Part shown: positions 55,204 through 64,000 of the stretch, one piece after another
Position numbering within the stretch: the stretch's first letter is position 1
Layout of the letters: every line of letters starts with the position of its first letter
From: Derxia gummosa DSM 723
Lineage (GTDB): Bacteria; Pseudomonadota; Gammaproteobacteria; Burkholderiales; Burkholderiaceae_E
Length of the DNA stretch: 64,000 bases
NCBI RefSeq assembly: GCF_000482785.1
Contig: NZ_AXWS01000015.1
Coordinates: forward strand, 62,001 to 126,000
Reading direction: 5' to 3'
Translations under genes and position numbers: made by a program
The notes under the pieces: generated by a model
What the model was told of the DNA's origin: nothing
Seen by the model: the letters and a program-made list of their open reading frames with translations, nothing else
Databases searched by the model: none

Positions 55204-55386
55204 ACATCAGGCCGCCAACCTGCCCGCGCGCGCCGCGCGCCCCGCCGGCGGCCCGGGAATCCTTCCGGAACCGACCGCGCCGTTCGCGCGCCGGATCGCC
55301 GGTTCCCTCCGCCGGGCGTCGCGCGCCAGCGTCGGCCGGGCCGGCATCATCACGCCGTCCCGGTCCTGCTCGTCATGCAAGCGCTT

Positions 55387-56505
55387 TCACGCCGCCAGCG
55401 ACCGCGCCCGCGCGGCCATGCGCCGGCGCCGTTGCGCTCCCAGCGCGCCGACGCCCGCCACCATCAGCGCGAGCGACGAGGGTTCGGGCACGGCCGCGGT
55501 CACATCGCGCAGGCCGCCGCCCGAGAACAGCGTGTTCGGCCCGCTGCCGAAGTCGCGCACATGGAACTCCAGTCCCGACGCCGCGCCGCCCGCGCCCGAC
55601 AGCGAATTGGCGATCAGCGTGCCGTTGAAGCCGCCCCAGCCCGCCGTCACATCCGCCAGCGGCGCCAGGAAGCTGCCATGCGCGCTGCCTTGGAAGGTGA
55701 GCGACGTCGCCTCGTACAGGTTGAACAGCACATGGTCGAGCGTGATGCCGCCGGCCGAGCTGAAGCCCGTGTTCGGCATCGACAGCGAACTGCCCGCCAC
55801 GTTGATGACCACCGTCGCGCCCGCCGGCGCAAAGATGCTGAAGCCCGAATAGGCGTGGTTGAAGCTGTCCGCCGACACGTTGAAGAAGCTGGTGCTGCCT
55901 GGCGCCGCACCGCCCGCATTGACCATCAGGGCGCCCCATTGCAGGCCGGCGGTCGGGTCGGCCGCATCCACCTGAGCCGCCGACAGCGCGGTCAGCTCGC
56001 CGCGCGCCGCCGCGAAGTCCACCGGCAGCGTGGTGCTGCCCTGGGTCGCGCTGCCGTTGAGCGTGAAGCTCGACGTCTTGCCGAAGTTGCTGCCGTAGGT
56101 GACGTTGCCGTTGATCTGCCCCGCCGGTGCGAGCGTGACCGAGCCGCCCGCCGACAGGTTGCCGTCGAGCCGCAGATTGCCCAGCGAGGCATTGCCGCCC
56201 ACGACGATGTTGCTGCCCGGGCGCAGCGTCGCGTTCGTGTAGGTCAGGTCGCCGCCCACCACCAGCGTCGGCTCGCTGCCGTAGGTCAGGTCACCCACCG
56301 GCATGTTGGTGAAGGTGGCGTTGCCGCCCACCGCGATGCGGCCCTGGGTGTCGGAAGTCTGGTTGCTGTTGCCGAACAGGAAGACGTTGAACCCCCCCGC
56401 CACGCCGAGCGCCGAGGTTGCGTGCGCGCTGCCGCCACCTGCCACCAGTCCGATCGCGAGCAGCAGCGGCTTGAGCCGGAAGTGCGGAGGTCGTGCGAGT
56501 CTCAT
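55387..56505 (-). CDS. PEP-CTERM choice-of-anchor A protein
   Basis: 372 residues: a signal peptide (to about 29, GGGSAHA), a choice-of-anchor A domain full of GG-N/S turns (FNVFLFGNSNQTSD, then repeated VGGDLTYTNA, VGGNASLGN), and a C-terminal sorting signal VPEPSSLALMVAGVGALG followed by RRRR. Exosortase cleaves such tails and the product goes to the outer surface or biofilm matrix. No exosortase is in the window. The start at 56505 follows CAGGACC. Confidence 0.92.
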   Translation of the reverse strand: MRLARPPHFRLKPLLLAIGLVAGGGSAHATSALGVAGGFNVFLFGNSNQTSDTQGRIAVGGNATFTNMPVGDLTYGSEPTLVVGGDLTYTNATLRPGSNIVVGGNASLGNLRLDGNLSAGGSVTLAPAGQINGNVTYGSNFGKTSSFTLNGSATQGSTTLPVDFAAARGELTALSAAQVDAADPTAGLQWGALMVNAGGAAPGSTSFFNVSADSFNHAYSGFSIFAPAGATVVINVAGSSLSMPNTGFSSAGGITLDHVLFNLYEATSLTFQGSAHGSFLAPLADVTAGWGGFNGTLIANSLSGAGGAASGLEFHVRDFGSGPNTLFSGGGLRDVTAAVPEPSSLALMVAGVGALGAQRRRRMAARARSLAA

Positions 56506-56862
56506 GGTCCTGATTTCCCTTGGATTCTGTTGTTGGAAGTCGGACAGCGCAGGCTTGCAATGGCATGCGGGCCAGGGTTTGCAAGCGCCTGCATTGCCGT
56601 CCGGGAACAAAAGAGAAATCAGGGAAACACTTCCGCGCCGAGACAAAAGTCGCGCGATTCACTCGGGTGTCATGAGGTGCGGGGCTTTCTCTTATCCAGG
56701 GAAATCCAGGTCTGATGCTTGCCGCATGGCGGGCGGTCTAACCTGGGTGGGCGACTTCCGGCGGAGGGTGGGACAACAGTCGAGCCGGTGCCGCACGGGT
56801 GCGGCAGGGCCGACCCGACGCGCGTGAGTCGCCCTTCTCCGTGCCGCTCCGGAGCGGTTGCT
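56506..56862. other. Intergenic region upstream of the PEP-CTERM gene
   Basis: 357 bp containing no gene I can support. From 56555 to 56610 there are overlapping inverted copies of TTGCAATGGCATGC and GCATTGCC. A PrsR/sigma-54 promoter is common before PEP-CTERM genes; I looked for a -24/-12 pair and found none with correct spacing. Confidence 0.5.
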
Positions 56863-57816
56863 TTACTTGTGGTCGGGCGAGTCGTGACTTGCCGGGCAGT
56901 CGCGCAGCCTGCCCGCGGCCTCGCGGTCGAGCAGCGCCCGCTTGCGCTCGACGCCCCAGCGATAGCCCGACAGGCCGCCATCGCCGCGCACGATGCGGTG
57001 GCAGGGCACGGCCACGGCCACAGGATTGGCGGCGCAGGCGCCAGCGACCGCGCGCACCGCGCGGGGCGCGCCAATCGCGGCGGCGATCTCGGTGTAGCTC
57101 GCGGTCCGCCCGGGTGGCACGGCGCGCAACGCCTGCCACACGCGCAGCTGGAAGGCGGTGCCGCGCAGGTCGAGCGGCAGATCGAGCCCGAGCCGGGGCG
57201 CCTCGACGAAGCCGATGACCGTCGCCACCGTGCGCTCGAAATCGTCATCGCCGCCCACGAGATCGGCTGCGGGAAAGCGGCGCTGGAGATCGGCCACGAG
57301 CGGCGCGGGATCGTCGCCGAGCAGGATCGCGCAGATGCCGAGGTCGGTCGCCGCCACCAGCACCGCGCCGAGCGAGGACTCGGCCACGGCAAAGCGGATG
57401 CGCGTGCGCGGCGCGCCGGCGCGGTAGCGGCCGGGCGCCATGCCGAGCGCGGCGTCGGCGGCCTCGTAGAAGCGGCCGCTGGAGCCGTAGCCGGCGGCGT
57501 GGAAAGCCTCGGTCACACTGGCGCCGCCGGCGAGTTCGTCGCGCACGCGGGCGGCGCGGCGGGCGGCGGTCCAGGCCTTGGGGCTGAGGCCGGTCACGGC
57601 CTTGAACACGCGCTGGAGATGCCAGGCGCTCAGGCCGGCGCGCGCGGAAAGCTCGGCCAGCGTGGGCGGCGTCTCGGCCGCGTCGATGTGGCGGCAGAGG
57701 TCGGCGACGAGCGCGGCGTGGGGATGGGCGGGCGCGGCGGGGAGGGACGAGCCGTCGGCGGCGATGGCGCGCGGGCCGTCGGTGTCATGCATGCGGGAGG
57801 GAAGGGCGGCGTCCAT
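56863..57816 (-). CDS. AraC-type regulator fused to O6-methylguanine-DNA methyltransferase (Ada-like)
   Basis: 317 residues from the ATG at 57816. An AraC HTH domain (about 35-132, [21 protein letters not shown]) precedes the methyltransferase domain with the suicidal Cys272 in [13 protein letters not shown] and the [13 protein letters not shown] block. The N-terminal Ada metal-binding domain with the phosphotriester-accepting Cys is missing; only about 35 unrelated residues remain. Repair of O6-methylguanine should work, but methyl-triggered activation of transcription as in E. coli Ada should not. Confidence 0.9.
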   Translation of the reverse strand: MDAALPSRMHDTDGPRAIAADGSSLPAAPAHPHAALVADLCRHIDAAETPPTLAELSARAGLSAWHLQRVFKAVTGLSPKAWTAARRAARVRDELAGGASVTEAFHAAGYGSSGRFYEAADAALGMAPGRYRAGAPRTRIRFAVAESSLGAVLVAATDLGICAILLGDDPAPLVADLQRRFPAADLVGGDDDFERTVATVIGFVEAPRLGLDLPLDLRGTAFQLRVWQALRAVPPGRTASYTEIAAAIGAPRAVRAVAGACAANPVAVAVPCHRIVRGDGGLSGYRWGVERKRALLDREAAGRLRDCPASHDSPDHK

Positions 57817-57959
57817 CGCGGGTCTCCGGGAGTGCGTGCGGCGATTGTCGCCAGCGGCGACGGCCGCTGCACTCCGGAGCTTGCGGTTGGCGCGCGGGTC
57901 GGGCGACGCCGCGCGGCCATCGACGCAAGCGGGCCGCGCGCAAGGCGACCCGCCCGCCG

Positions 57960-60365
57960 TCACGCCGCCGACTGCATCTCGAACGGCAGCGAGCGCAGCC
58001 GCTTGCCGGTGAGCTTGGCGACCGCGTTGGCAAGCGCCGGCGCGAGCGCGGGCAGGCCGGGTTCGCCCATGCCCGTCGGCGCGTCCACCGACGGCACGAT
58101 GAACACCTCCACCACCGGCATGTCGGGCATGCGCGCGACCGTGTACTGGTGGAAGTTGGTCTGCTCGACCGCGCCGTCCTTGAGCGTGATCGCGGCGCCC
58201 GGCAGCGTCGTGCCCAGCGCCATCAGCGCCGCGCCTTCCACCTGAGCCTGCACCGTGAGCGGATTGACCGCGAAGTTGCAATGCACGCCGCCCCAGACGT
58301 GATGCAGCTTGGGCTTGCCGTCGGCGACGGACGCCTCCACCACATAGGCCACGACCGAGTTGAAGCTCTCGTGCAGCGCCACGCCCCAGGCATGGCCGGC
58401 CGGCAACCTGCGCTTGCCGTAGCCCGACTTCTGCACCGCGAGGTCGAGCGCCGCGAGATGGCGCGGATGGTTCGGCCCGATGAGCTTGCGGCGGTACTCG
58501 ACCGGATCGGCGCCGGCATTGGCGGCCAGTTCGTCGACGAGCGTTTCCATGACGTAGGCGGTGTGCGTGGAGCCGACCGAGCGCCACCACAGCACGGGCA
58601 CGTTCACGTCCATGTTGTGTACCGACAGTTCCATCGGCACGGCATAGGGCGCGCCCATGCCCTCGACCATCGTGCCGTCGATGCCGTTCTTGAACAGGAA
58701 GCCCTCGAACAGCGTGCCCTTGACGATGCTCTGGCCGACGATGCGGTGCTCCCAGGCCAGCACCCGCCCGCCCGCATCCACGGCGATGCGCGCGCGGTGG
58801 ACGTGCATCGGCCGGTAGTAGCCGCCGCGGATGTCGTCCTCGCGGCTCCAGATCATCTTGACCGGCTCGGCATGGCCGTCGGCCGCCCAGGCACGGGCGA
58901 TGCGCGCGGCCTCGACCACGTAGTCACTGCTCGGCACCGCGCGCCGGCCGAAGCCGCCGCCCGCCATCTCGGTGTTGAACTTCACCTTCGCCGGTTCGAG
59001 GTCGAGCGTCTTCGCGATCGCGTTCTGGTCGACGGTCTGGAACTGCGAGCCGCACCACACTTCGGCCGAGCCGTCCTTGAGCGCAATGGTGCAGTTGAGC
59101 GGCTCCATCGGCGCATGGGCGAGGTAGGGGAAGACGTATTCGGCCTCGATCACCTTCGCGGTCGCGCCGAGCGGCTCGGTGACGGCGGCGGTGCTGGGCG
59201 CGCCGGTGACGGTGGTGGCGCGCGCCGTGCCAGCGACGGTCGTCATGCCGCCGGCTGCCGCGCCCGCACGGTCGCCCGCGCCGAGCGGCGCCGTGAGCGG
59301 CCCCATGTCGGCGGCCATCGCGACCGTGCCCTTCTGCTTCGCGCGCTCGCGGTAGCTGGCGAGCAGGGCGGCGCTGTCGGGCTTCTCGACGGCGGAGGTG
59401 TCCCACTTGATGTCGAGCGCCTCGCGCGCCTGCTTCGCGGGCCAGTAGCCGTCGGCCACCACCGCGATCGCCTCGCCGCCCCGGTCGGCCGGGATGCGCA
59501 GCACCGCGCGCACGCCCTTCACCGCCTTCGCCTTCGCGTCATCGACGGACGCCACCTTGGCGCCGAACACCGGCGGATGCGCGACCACCGCCACCTTCAG
59601 CCCCGGCAGCTGGCGGTCGATGCCATAGCTCTGCCGGCCGCTCGACTTGGCCGTCGCGTCGAGCCGGCGCGTCGGCTTGCCGAGCAGGCGGAACTGCTCG
59701 GGCTTCTTGAGCATGACCGTCTCGGGCAGCGCGATGCCGGCGGCCGATTCGGCCAGCTCGCCGTAGCGCAGCCGCTTGCCGTCGGGCGCGATGACGGCGC
59801 CGTCGGCGGTGCGCAGCGAGGCCACGTCGAGCTTCCAGCGCTGGGCCGCCGCGTTGACGAGCAGCGCCCGCGCCGTCGCGCCGAGCGTGCGGTAGTGCAG
59901 CCAGCTGTTCTTGATCGAGTTGGAGCCGCCGACCATCTGGATGCCGAACACCGGGTCCTTGTAGGCGTCGCCGGCGGGCGCGAGTTCGGGCTTGATCTTG
60001 CGCCAGTCGCAGTCCAGCTCCTCGGCGATGAGCATGGGCAGCGCGGTCTGCACGCCCTGGCCGAAGTCGAGCCGGTTCACCTGCACGGTCACGCTGTCGT
60101 CGGCGCCGATGCTGATGAAGGGGCCGGGCGGCAGCGCCTTGGGCGGCGGCGCGGCGCCCCAGATCTGCGGCTTGTCGGTCTGCTCGCTGGCGGCGCGCGC
60201 GAGCGGCGCGAGGCCGAGCATGAGGCTGCCGGCGGCGGTCGAGAGCAGGAAGCGGCGGCGGTCGATGCGCACCTCGCCAGCGGCTTCGGTGGCGTCGATG
60301 AGCGGGGAGTCGGCCTGCGCGGCGGCGCGCAGCTCGGGGTCGGACAGGAAGCGGTCGAGTCGCAT
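57960..60365 (-). CDS. Molybdopterin-binding subunit of an isoquinoline 1-oxidoreductase-like enzyme
   Basis: 801 residues. A twin-arginine motif [11 protein letters not shown] (about 36-46) lies behind a short leader, so Tat export to the periplasm with its small subunit is likely. Family blocks: [58 protein letters not shown] and the catalytic Glu768 in [12 protein letters not shown]. Such enzymes hydroxylate N-heterocycles or oxidise aldehydes. An Ala/Thr-rich insert sits near 390-420. The 2Fe-2S partner precedes it by 14 nt. A c-type cytochrome often found as third gene is not present. Confidence 0.9.
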   Translation of the reverse strand: MRLDRFLSDPELRAAAQADSPLIDATEAAGEVRIDRRRFLLSTAAGSLMLGLAPLARAASEQTDKPQIWGAAPPPKALPPGPFISIGADDSVTVQVNRLDFGQGVQTALPMLIAEELDCDWRKIKPELAPAGDAYKDPVFGIQMVGGSNSIKNSWLHYRTLGATARALLVNAAAQRWKLDVASLRTADGAVIAPDGKRLRYGELAESAAGIALPETVMLKKPEQFRLLGKPTRRLDATAKSSGRQSYGIDRQLPGLKVAVVAHPPVFGAKVASVDDAKAKAVKGVRAVLRIPADRGGEAIAVVADGYWPAKQAREALDIKWDTSAVEKPDSAALLASYRERAKQKGTVAMAADMGPLTAPLGAGDRAGAAAGGMTTVAGTARATTVTGAPSTAAVTEPLGATAKVIEAEYVFPYLAHAPMEPLNCTIALKDGSAEVWCGSQFQTVDQNAIAKTLDLEPAKVKFNTEMAGGGFGRRAVPSSDYVVEAARIARAWAADGHAEPVKMIWSREDDIRGGYYRPMHVHRARIAVDAGGRVLAWEHRIVGQSIVKGTLFEGFLFKNGIDGTMVEGMGAPYAVPMELSVHNMDVNVPVLWWRSVGSTHTAYVMETLVDELAANAGADPVEYRRKLIGPNHPRHLAALDLAVQKSGYGKRRLPAGHAWGVALHESFNSVVAYVVEASVADGKPKLHHVWGGVHCNFAVNPLTVQAQVEGAALMALGTTLPGAAITLKDGAVEQTNFHQYTVARMPDMPVVEVFIVPSVDAPTGMGEPGLPALAPALANAVAKLTGKRLRSLPFEMQSAA

Positions 60366-60379
60366 CTTCGGTCTCCGGA

Positions 60380-60841
60380 TCAGGCGAGCGACGCGGCCGC
60401 GTCGTGGATGGCGGCGCGGATGCGCTGGTAGGTGCCGCAGCGGCAGACGTTGCCGGCCATGGCGGCGTCGATGTCGGCGTCGCTGGGCTTGCGCTTTTCC
60501 TTGAGCAGGGCGGTCGCGCTCATGATCTGGCCGCTCTGGCAGTAGCCGCACTGGGCCACGTCGTGCTTGACCCAGGCGGCCTGCACCGCCTTGCCGACGC
60601 GGTCGGCGCCGATCGCCTCGATCGTGGTGATCTTCTTGCCGGCGACGGCGCTGACGGGCGTGATGCACGAGCGCGTGGCCTGGCCGTCCACATGCACGGT
60701 GCAGGCGCCGCACATGGCCATGCCGCAGCCGAACTTGGTGCCGGTCATGCCGGCGCTGTCGCGCAGTGCCCAGAGCACCGGCGTGTCGTCGCCGACATCG
60801 AACTGCATGTCGCGGCCGTTGATGTTGAGGGTGGTGGTCAT
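60380..60841 (-). CDS. 2Fe-2S subunit of the isoquinoline oxidoreductase-like enzyme
   Basis: 153 residues from the ATG at 60841 ([13 protein letters not shown], the usual family start). Plant-type cluster [15 protein letters not shown] plus RSC, and the second cluster [12 protein letters not shown] with CRCGTYQRI. It carries electrons from the molybdenum site of the large subunit to an external acceptor. Confidence 0.95.
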   Translation of the reverse strand: MTTTLNINGRDMQFDVGDDTPVLWALRDSAGMTGTKFGCGMAMCGACTVHVDGQATRSCITPVSAVAGKKITTIEAIGADRVGKAVQAAWVKHDVAQCGYCQSGQIMSATALLKEKRKPSDADIDAAMAGNVCRCGTYQRIRAAIHDAAASLA

Positions 60842-61087
60842 GCGGTCTCCCGGGGTGGCAGGGGATTGCCGCGCGCGGCCCGTGGCAGCGGGCAGTGAGC
60901 GAGCGGCGGTCAAGGGAGGGGAATCGTGCGCGGGCTAGACTTGCCGCCCGCGGCGCTTCGGGCGCGGTGCTTCGCCGGCTCGGCGCACCGCATTGTCGGC
61001 CGGACACGCGGATCGTGGCGCCAGTCTGGCGTGGTTATCGCAGGTCTCGCGTCGCGCGGGGATGCAGGCATTCGAGGAGCGACGCGC

Positions 61088-61729
61088 ATGGCGTATTCGA
61101 TCAAGGAAATCTTCTACACGCTGCAAGGCGAGGGTGCGAACGCCGGGCGCGCCGCGGTGTTCTGCCGCTTCGCCGGTTGCAACCTCTGGACCGGGCGCGA
61201 GGCCGATCGTTCCGGCGCGGTCTGCAAGTTCTGCGACACCGACTTTGTCGGCACCGACGGCACGCTCGGCGGAAAATTCGCTGACGCGGCAGCCTTGTCG
61301 GACATGATCGCGGCGCAATGGCCGACGTTGCCGACTGTTACCATCCGCCCCTTCGTCGTCCTCACGGGTGGCGAGCCGCTGTTGCAGGTCGATGCGGCCC
61401 TCGTCGATGCGCTGCATGCGCGCGGCTTCGAGATCGCCGTCGAATCCAACGGCACGGTGGCGCCGCCGCCGGGCATTGACTGGCTGTGCGTCAGCCCCAA
61501 GGCAGGCGCGCCGCTCGTCGCCACGCGCGGGCAGGAGCTGAAGGTGGTCGTGCCCCAGGCCGGCCAGGACCTCGACGCCCTTGCCGCGCTCGACTTCGAA
61601 CACCGCTTCCTGCAACCGATGGACGGCCCGCTCGCGCGCGACAACGCCCGCCTCGCCGTCGAACTCTGCATGCGTGACCCGCGCTGGCGCCTCAGCGCGC
61701 AGACCCACAAGTACCTGGGCATCCGATGA
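61088..61729 (+). CDS. queE: 7-carboxy-7-deazaguanine synthase
   Basis: 213 residues from the ATG at 61088, eight bases after GAGGAG. Radical-SAM cluster Cys31-x14-Cys46-x2-Cys49 is the CX14CX2C form described for Burkholderia multivorans QueE, different from the usual CX3CX2C. EIFYTLQGEG and VVLTGGEPLLQ are present. It makes the 7-deazaguanine ring for queuosine. It overlaps queD by 4 nt. Confidence 0.95.
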   Translation: MAYSIKEIFYTLQGEGANAGRAAVFCRFAGCNLWTGREADRSGAVCKFCDTDFVGTDGTLGGKFADAAALSDMIAAQWPTLPTVTIRPFVVLTGGEPLLQVDAALVDALHARGFEIAVESNGTVAPPPGIDWLCVSPKAGAPLVATRGQELKVVVPQAGQDLDALAALDFEHRFLQPMDGPLARDNARLAVELCMRDPRWRLSAQTHKYLGIR

Positions 61730-62091
61730 TTTACGAACTCACCCAGGAATTCTTCTTCGACGCCGCCCACACGCTGGAGCGCACGATCGAGACGGATTCC
61801 AGCCGCCGCATCCACGGCCACACCTATCACGTGCTCGTCAGCCTGCGCGGCCAGCCCGACCCGAAGAGCGGCATGCTCATGGACCTCGGCTACTTCCGCG
61901 CCGCGCTCGCGAAGCTGCGCGACAAGCTCGACCACCGCTTCCTCGACGAGATTCCCGAGATCGGCCCGGCCACGCTCGAAAACCTCTGCGCCTACGTCTG
62001 GCGCGAGCTGGAAGGCGAGCTGCCCGCGATCGCGCGCGTCACGCTGGAGCGCCGCGCCGGCGGCGACCGCTGCACGCTCAGCCGCGACTGA
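61726..62091 (+). CDS. queD: 6-carboxy-5,6,7,8-tetrahydropterin synthase-like protein
   Basis: 121 residues. Zinc ligands His15 (FDAAHTL), His30 and His32 (IHGHTYH) and the catalytic Asp69-His70 pair (LDHRFLD) are in place. The catalytic Cys, four residues before the HGH in E. coli QueD (Cys27), is Ser26 here. Coupling by an ATGA overlap to queE supports a queuosine role, so the subgroup may use another residue. Confidence 0.88.
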   Translation: MIYELTQEFFFDAAHTLERTIETDSSRRIHGHTYHVLVSLRGQPDPKSGMLMDLGYFRAALAKLRDKLDHRFLDEIPEIGPATLENLCAYVWRELEGELPAIARVTLERRAGGDRCTLSRD

Positions 62092-62184
62092 CGGTCCGCG
62101 CCGCCTGCCGCGCCGCGCGTGGCCTGGCGCGGCCGCGCCGGCCGATGCTCGGCACGCCCGCCACAGCCCGCGCTTTCTCACTGA

Positions 62185-63183
<999 letters not shown>

Positions 63184-63187
63184 GCGG

Positions 63188-63970
63188 ATGCCGGTGCCGG
63201 AAGCACGGCGCATCCCGATCGGGATGCCGCCGACGCGCCACGGCGCGGTGGTGCGCCGCGCTTGCAAGCGATTGCAGACGCGCGACGATGACAACGCTTG
63301 CAAGCTGCGTCCGGTCTGGTTGTTCGACCTCGACAACACGCTGCACAACGCCTCGGCCCGCATCTTTCCGGAAATCAACCGGCTGATGACGGACTACATC
63401 GCGCGCCGGCTCGGCGTGTCGCGCGAGGCGGCCGACGCGCTGCGCCAGCAGCTCTGGCTGCGCTACGGCGCGACGCTGCTCGGTCTCGTGCGCCTGCACG
63501 GCGTGGACGAGGCCGAGTTCCTGCGCGAGACCCATGCCTTGGACGACATCGGCGCGCTGGTCGTGCCGGGGCGCGGACTGGCCACGGCACTGCGCCGGCT
63601 GCCCGGCCGCAAGATCGTCTTCACCAACGGGCCGGCCGCCTATGCGCGTCAGCTGCTGTTCCATCTCGGCATCGACCGGCATGTCGACCGCTGCGTGGCG
63701 GTCGAGCAGATGCGACTGCACGGTCGGTTGAGGCCCAAGCCCTCGCGCGCCATGCTGCGTGCCTTCATCGCGCGCGAACGGCTCGATCCGCGTCGCTGCG
63801 TACTCGTGGAGGACAGCGCGCCCAATCTCGTGGCTGCGCGCTCGCTTGGCGTGGGCACCGTGCTGATGACGGCCCACCTGCCAAGTGTCAAGCGCCGCCG
63901 GATCAACTGGGCCAAGCTAAAAATTCACGACTTGGCAATACTGCAACGACGGATTTCACATTTCCTGTGA
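63188..63970 (+). CDS. HAD-family pyrimidine 5'-nucleotidase-like hydrolase
   Basis: 260 residues. HAD motif I WLFDLDNTLHN, motif II VFTNGP, motif III Lys in GRLRPKPS and motif IV VLVEDSAPNL give a complete phosphatase active site. The sequence resembles the SDT1-type pyrimidine 5'-nucleotidases. The first 40 residues (before LRPVWLFDLDN) have no counterpart in the family, so the true start may be later. It lies 4 nt after argB and is likely cotranscribed; slmA usually follows in relatives, beyond this window. Confidence 0.87.
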   Translation: MPVPEARRIPIGMPPTRHGAVVRRACKRLQTRDDDNACKLRPVWLFDLDNTLHNASARIFPEINRLMTDYIARRLGVSREAADALRQQLWLRYGATLLGLVRLHGVDEAEFLRETHALDDIGALVVPGRGLATALRRLPGRKIVFTNGPAAYARQLLFHLGIDRHVDRCVAVEQMRLHGRLRPKPSRAMLRAFIARERLDPRRCVLVEDSAPNLVAARSLGVGTVLMTAHLPSVKRRRINWAKLKIHDLAILQRRISHFL

Positions 63971-64000
63971 TGTGCTGTCCGCGCGTGTGGTTGCTTCCAC

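Noticed and set aside
56506-56720. Sigma-54 (-24/-12) promoter before the PEP-CTERM gene
   Set aside because: TGGC and TTGCA-like words exist on the minus strand, but the GG-GC distance is 13 instead of 10.
60842-61087. preQ1 riboswitch upstream of queE
   Set aside because: I could not find the small pseudoknot pattern or the A-rich tail; the leader is plain GC-rich sequence.
63971-64000. Start of a further gene such as slmA
   Set aside because: Only 30 bases remain and no start codon with a ribosome-binding site is visible.

Overview
The window is 64 kb of chromosome from a very GC-rich betaproteobacterium, most likely of the order Burkholderiales. The evidence is gene order: mutM / TPR protein / lolB / ispE / tRNA-Gln / prs / rplY / pth / ychF, and pteridine reductase / folB / ttcA, are arrangements I know from Burkholderia and relatives. 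A PEP-CTERM protein and the argB-HAD pair fit the same group. I cannot name the genus from the sequence. Coding density is high, codon third positions are mostly G or C, and many start/stop codons overlap.

Layout. 0-6.3 kb: a hybrid sensor kinase, a ligase-associated DEXH helicase and a small unknown protein. 6.6-8.6 kb: a periplasmic PQQ dehydrogenase with a lanthanide-type active site. 9.0-25.1 kb: the most unusual part. A 2,489-residue protein made almost entirely of 276 in-register octapeptide repeats is followed by a small exported protein and an FKBP12-like isomerase. Facing them is a four-gene operon with overlapping ends encoding an OGT-like (GT41) glycosyltransferase, a type I secretion ABC transporter, an HlyD adaptor and a TolC-like outer-membrane channel. 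I read this as a secretion island, possibly with cytoplasmic O-glycosylation of the Thr-rich repeats before export. 25.1-29.4 kb: small membrane protein, Cu/Zn superoxide dismutase, di-haem peroxidase and a Tat-exported beta-carbonic-anhydrase-like protein.

29.2-35.2 kb: MidA-type methyltransferase, pteridine reductase, an inserted Phd/ParE-type toxin-antitoxin pair, folB, ttcA and rapZ. 35.3-38.0 kb: the CsgG / DUF4810 / DUF799 lipoprotein operon and a Lon-N-domain protein. 38.1-49.7 kb: housekeeping block with mutY, a dynamin-like GTPase, mutM, TPR protein, lolB, ispE, tRNA-Gln(UUG), prs, rplY, pth and ychF.

49.9-57.8 kb: accessory and envelope genes, namely a GSCFA-family protein of lower GC, a giant AsmA-like (DUF748) protein, a PEP-CTERM choice-of-anchor A protein and an Ada-type repair regulator. 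57.9-64 kb: an isoquinoline-oxidoreductase-like molybdoenzyme pair, queE-queD, argB and a HAD nucleotidase.

I found no rRNA, CRISPR array, insertion sequence or prophage. Well-formed intrinsic terminators are visible at 6459, 17727, 46084 and 47845, and short tandem repeats at 8481, 27171, 44796 and 51511.
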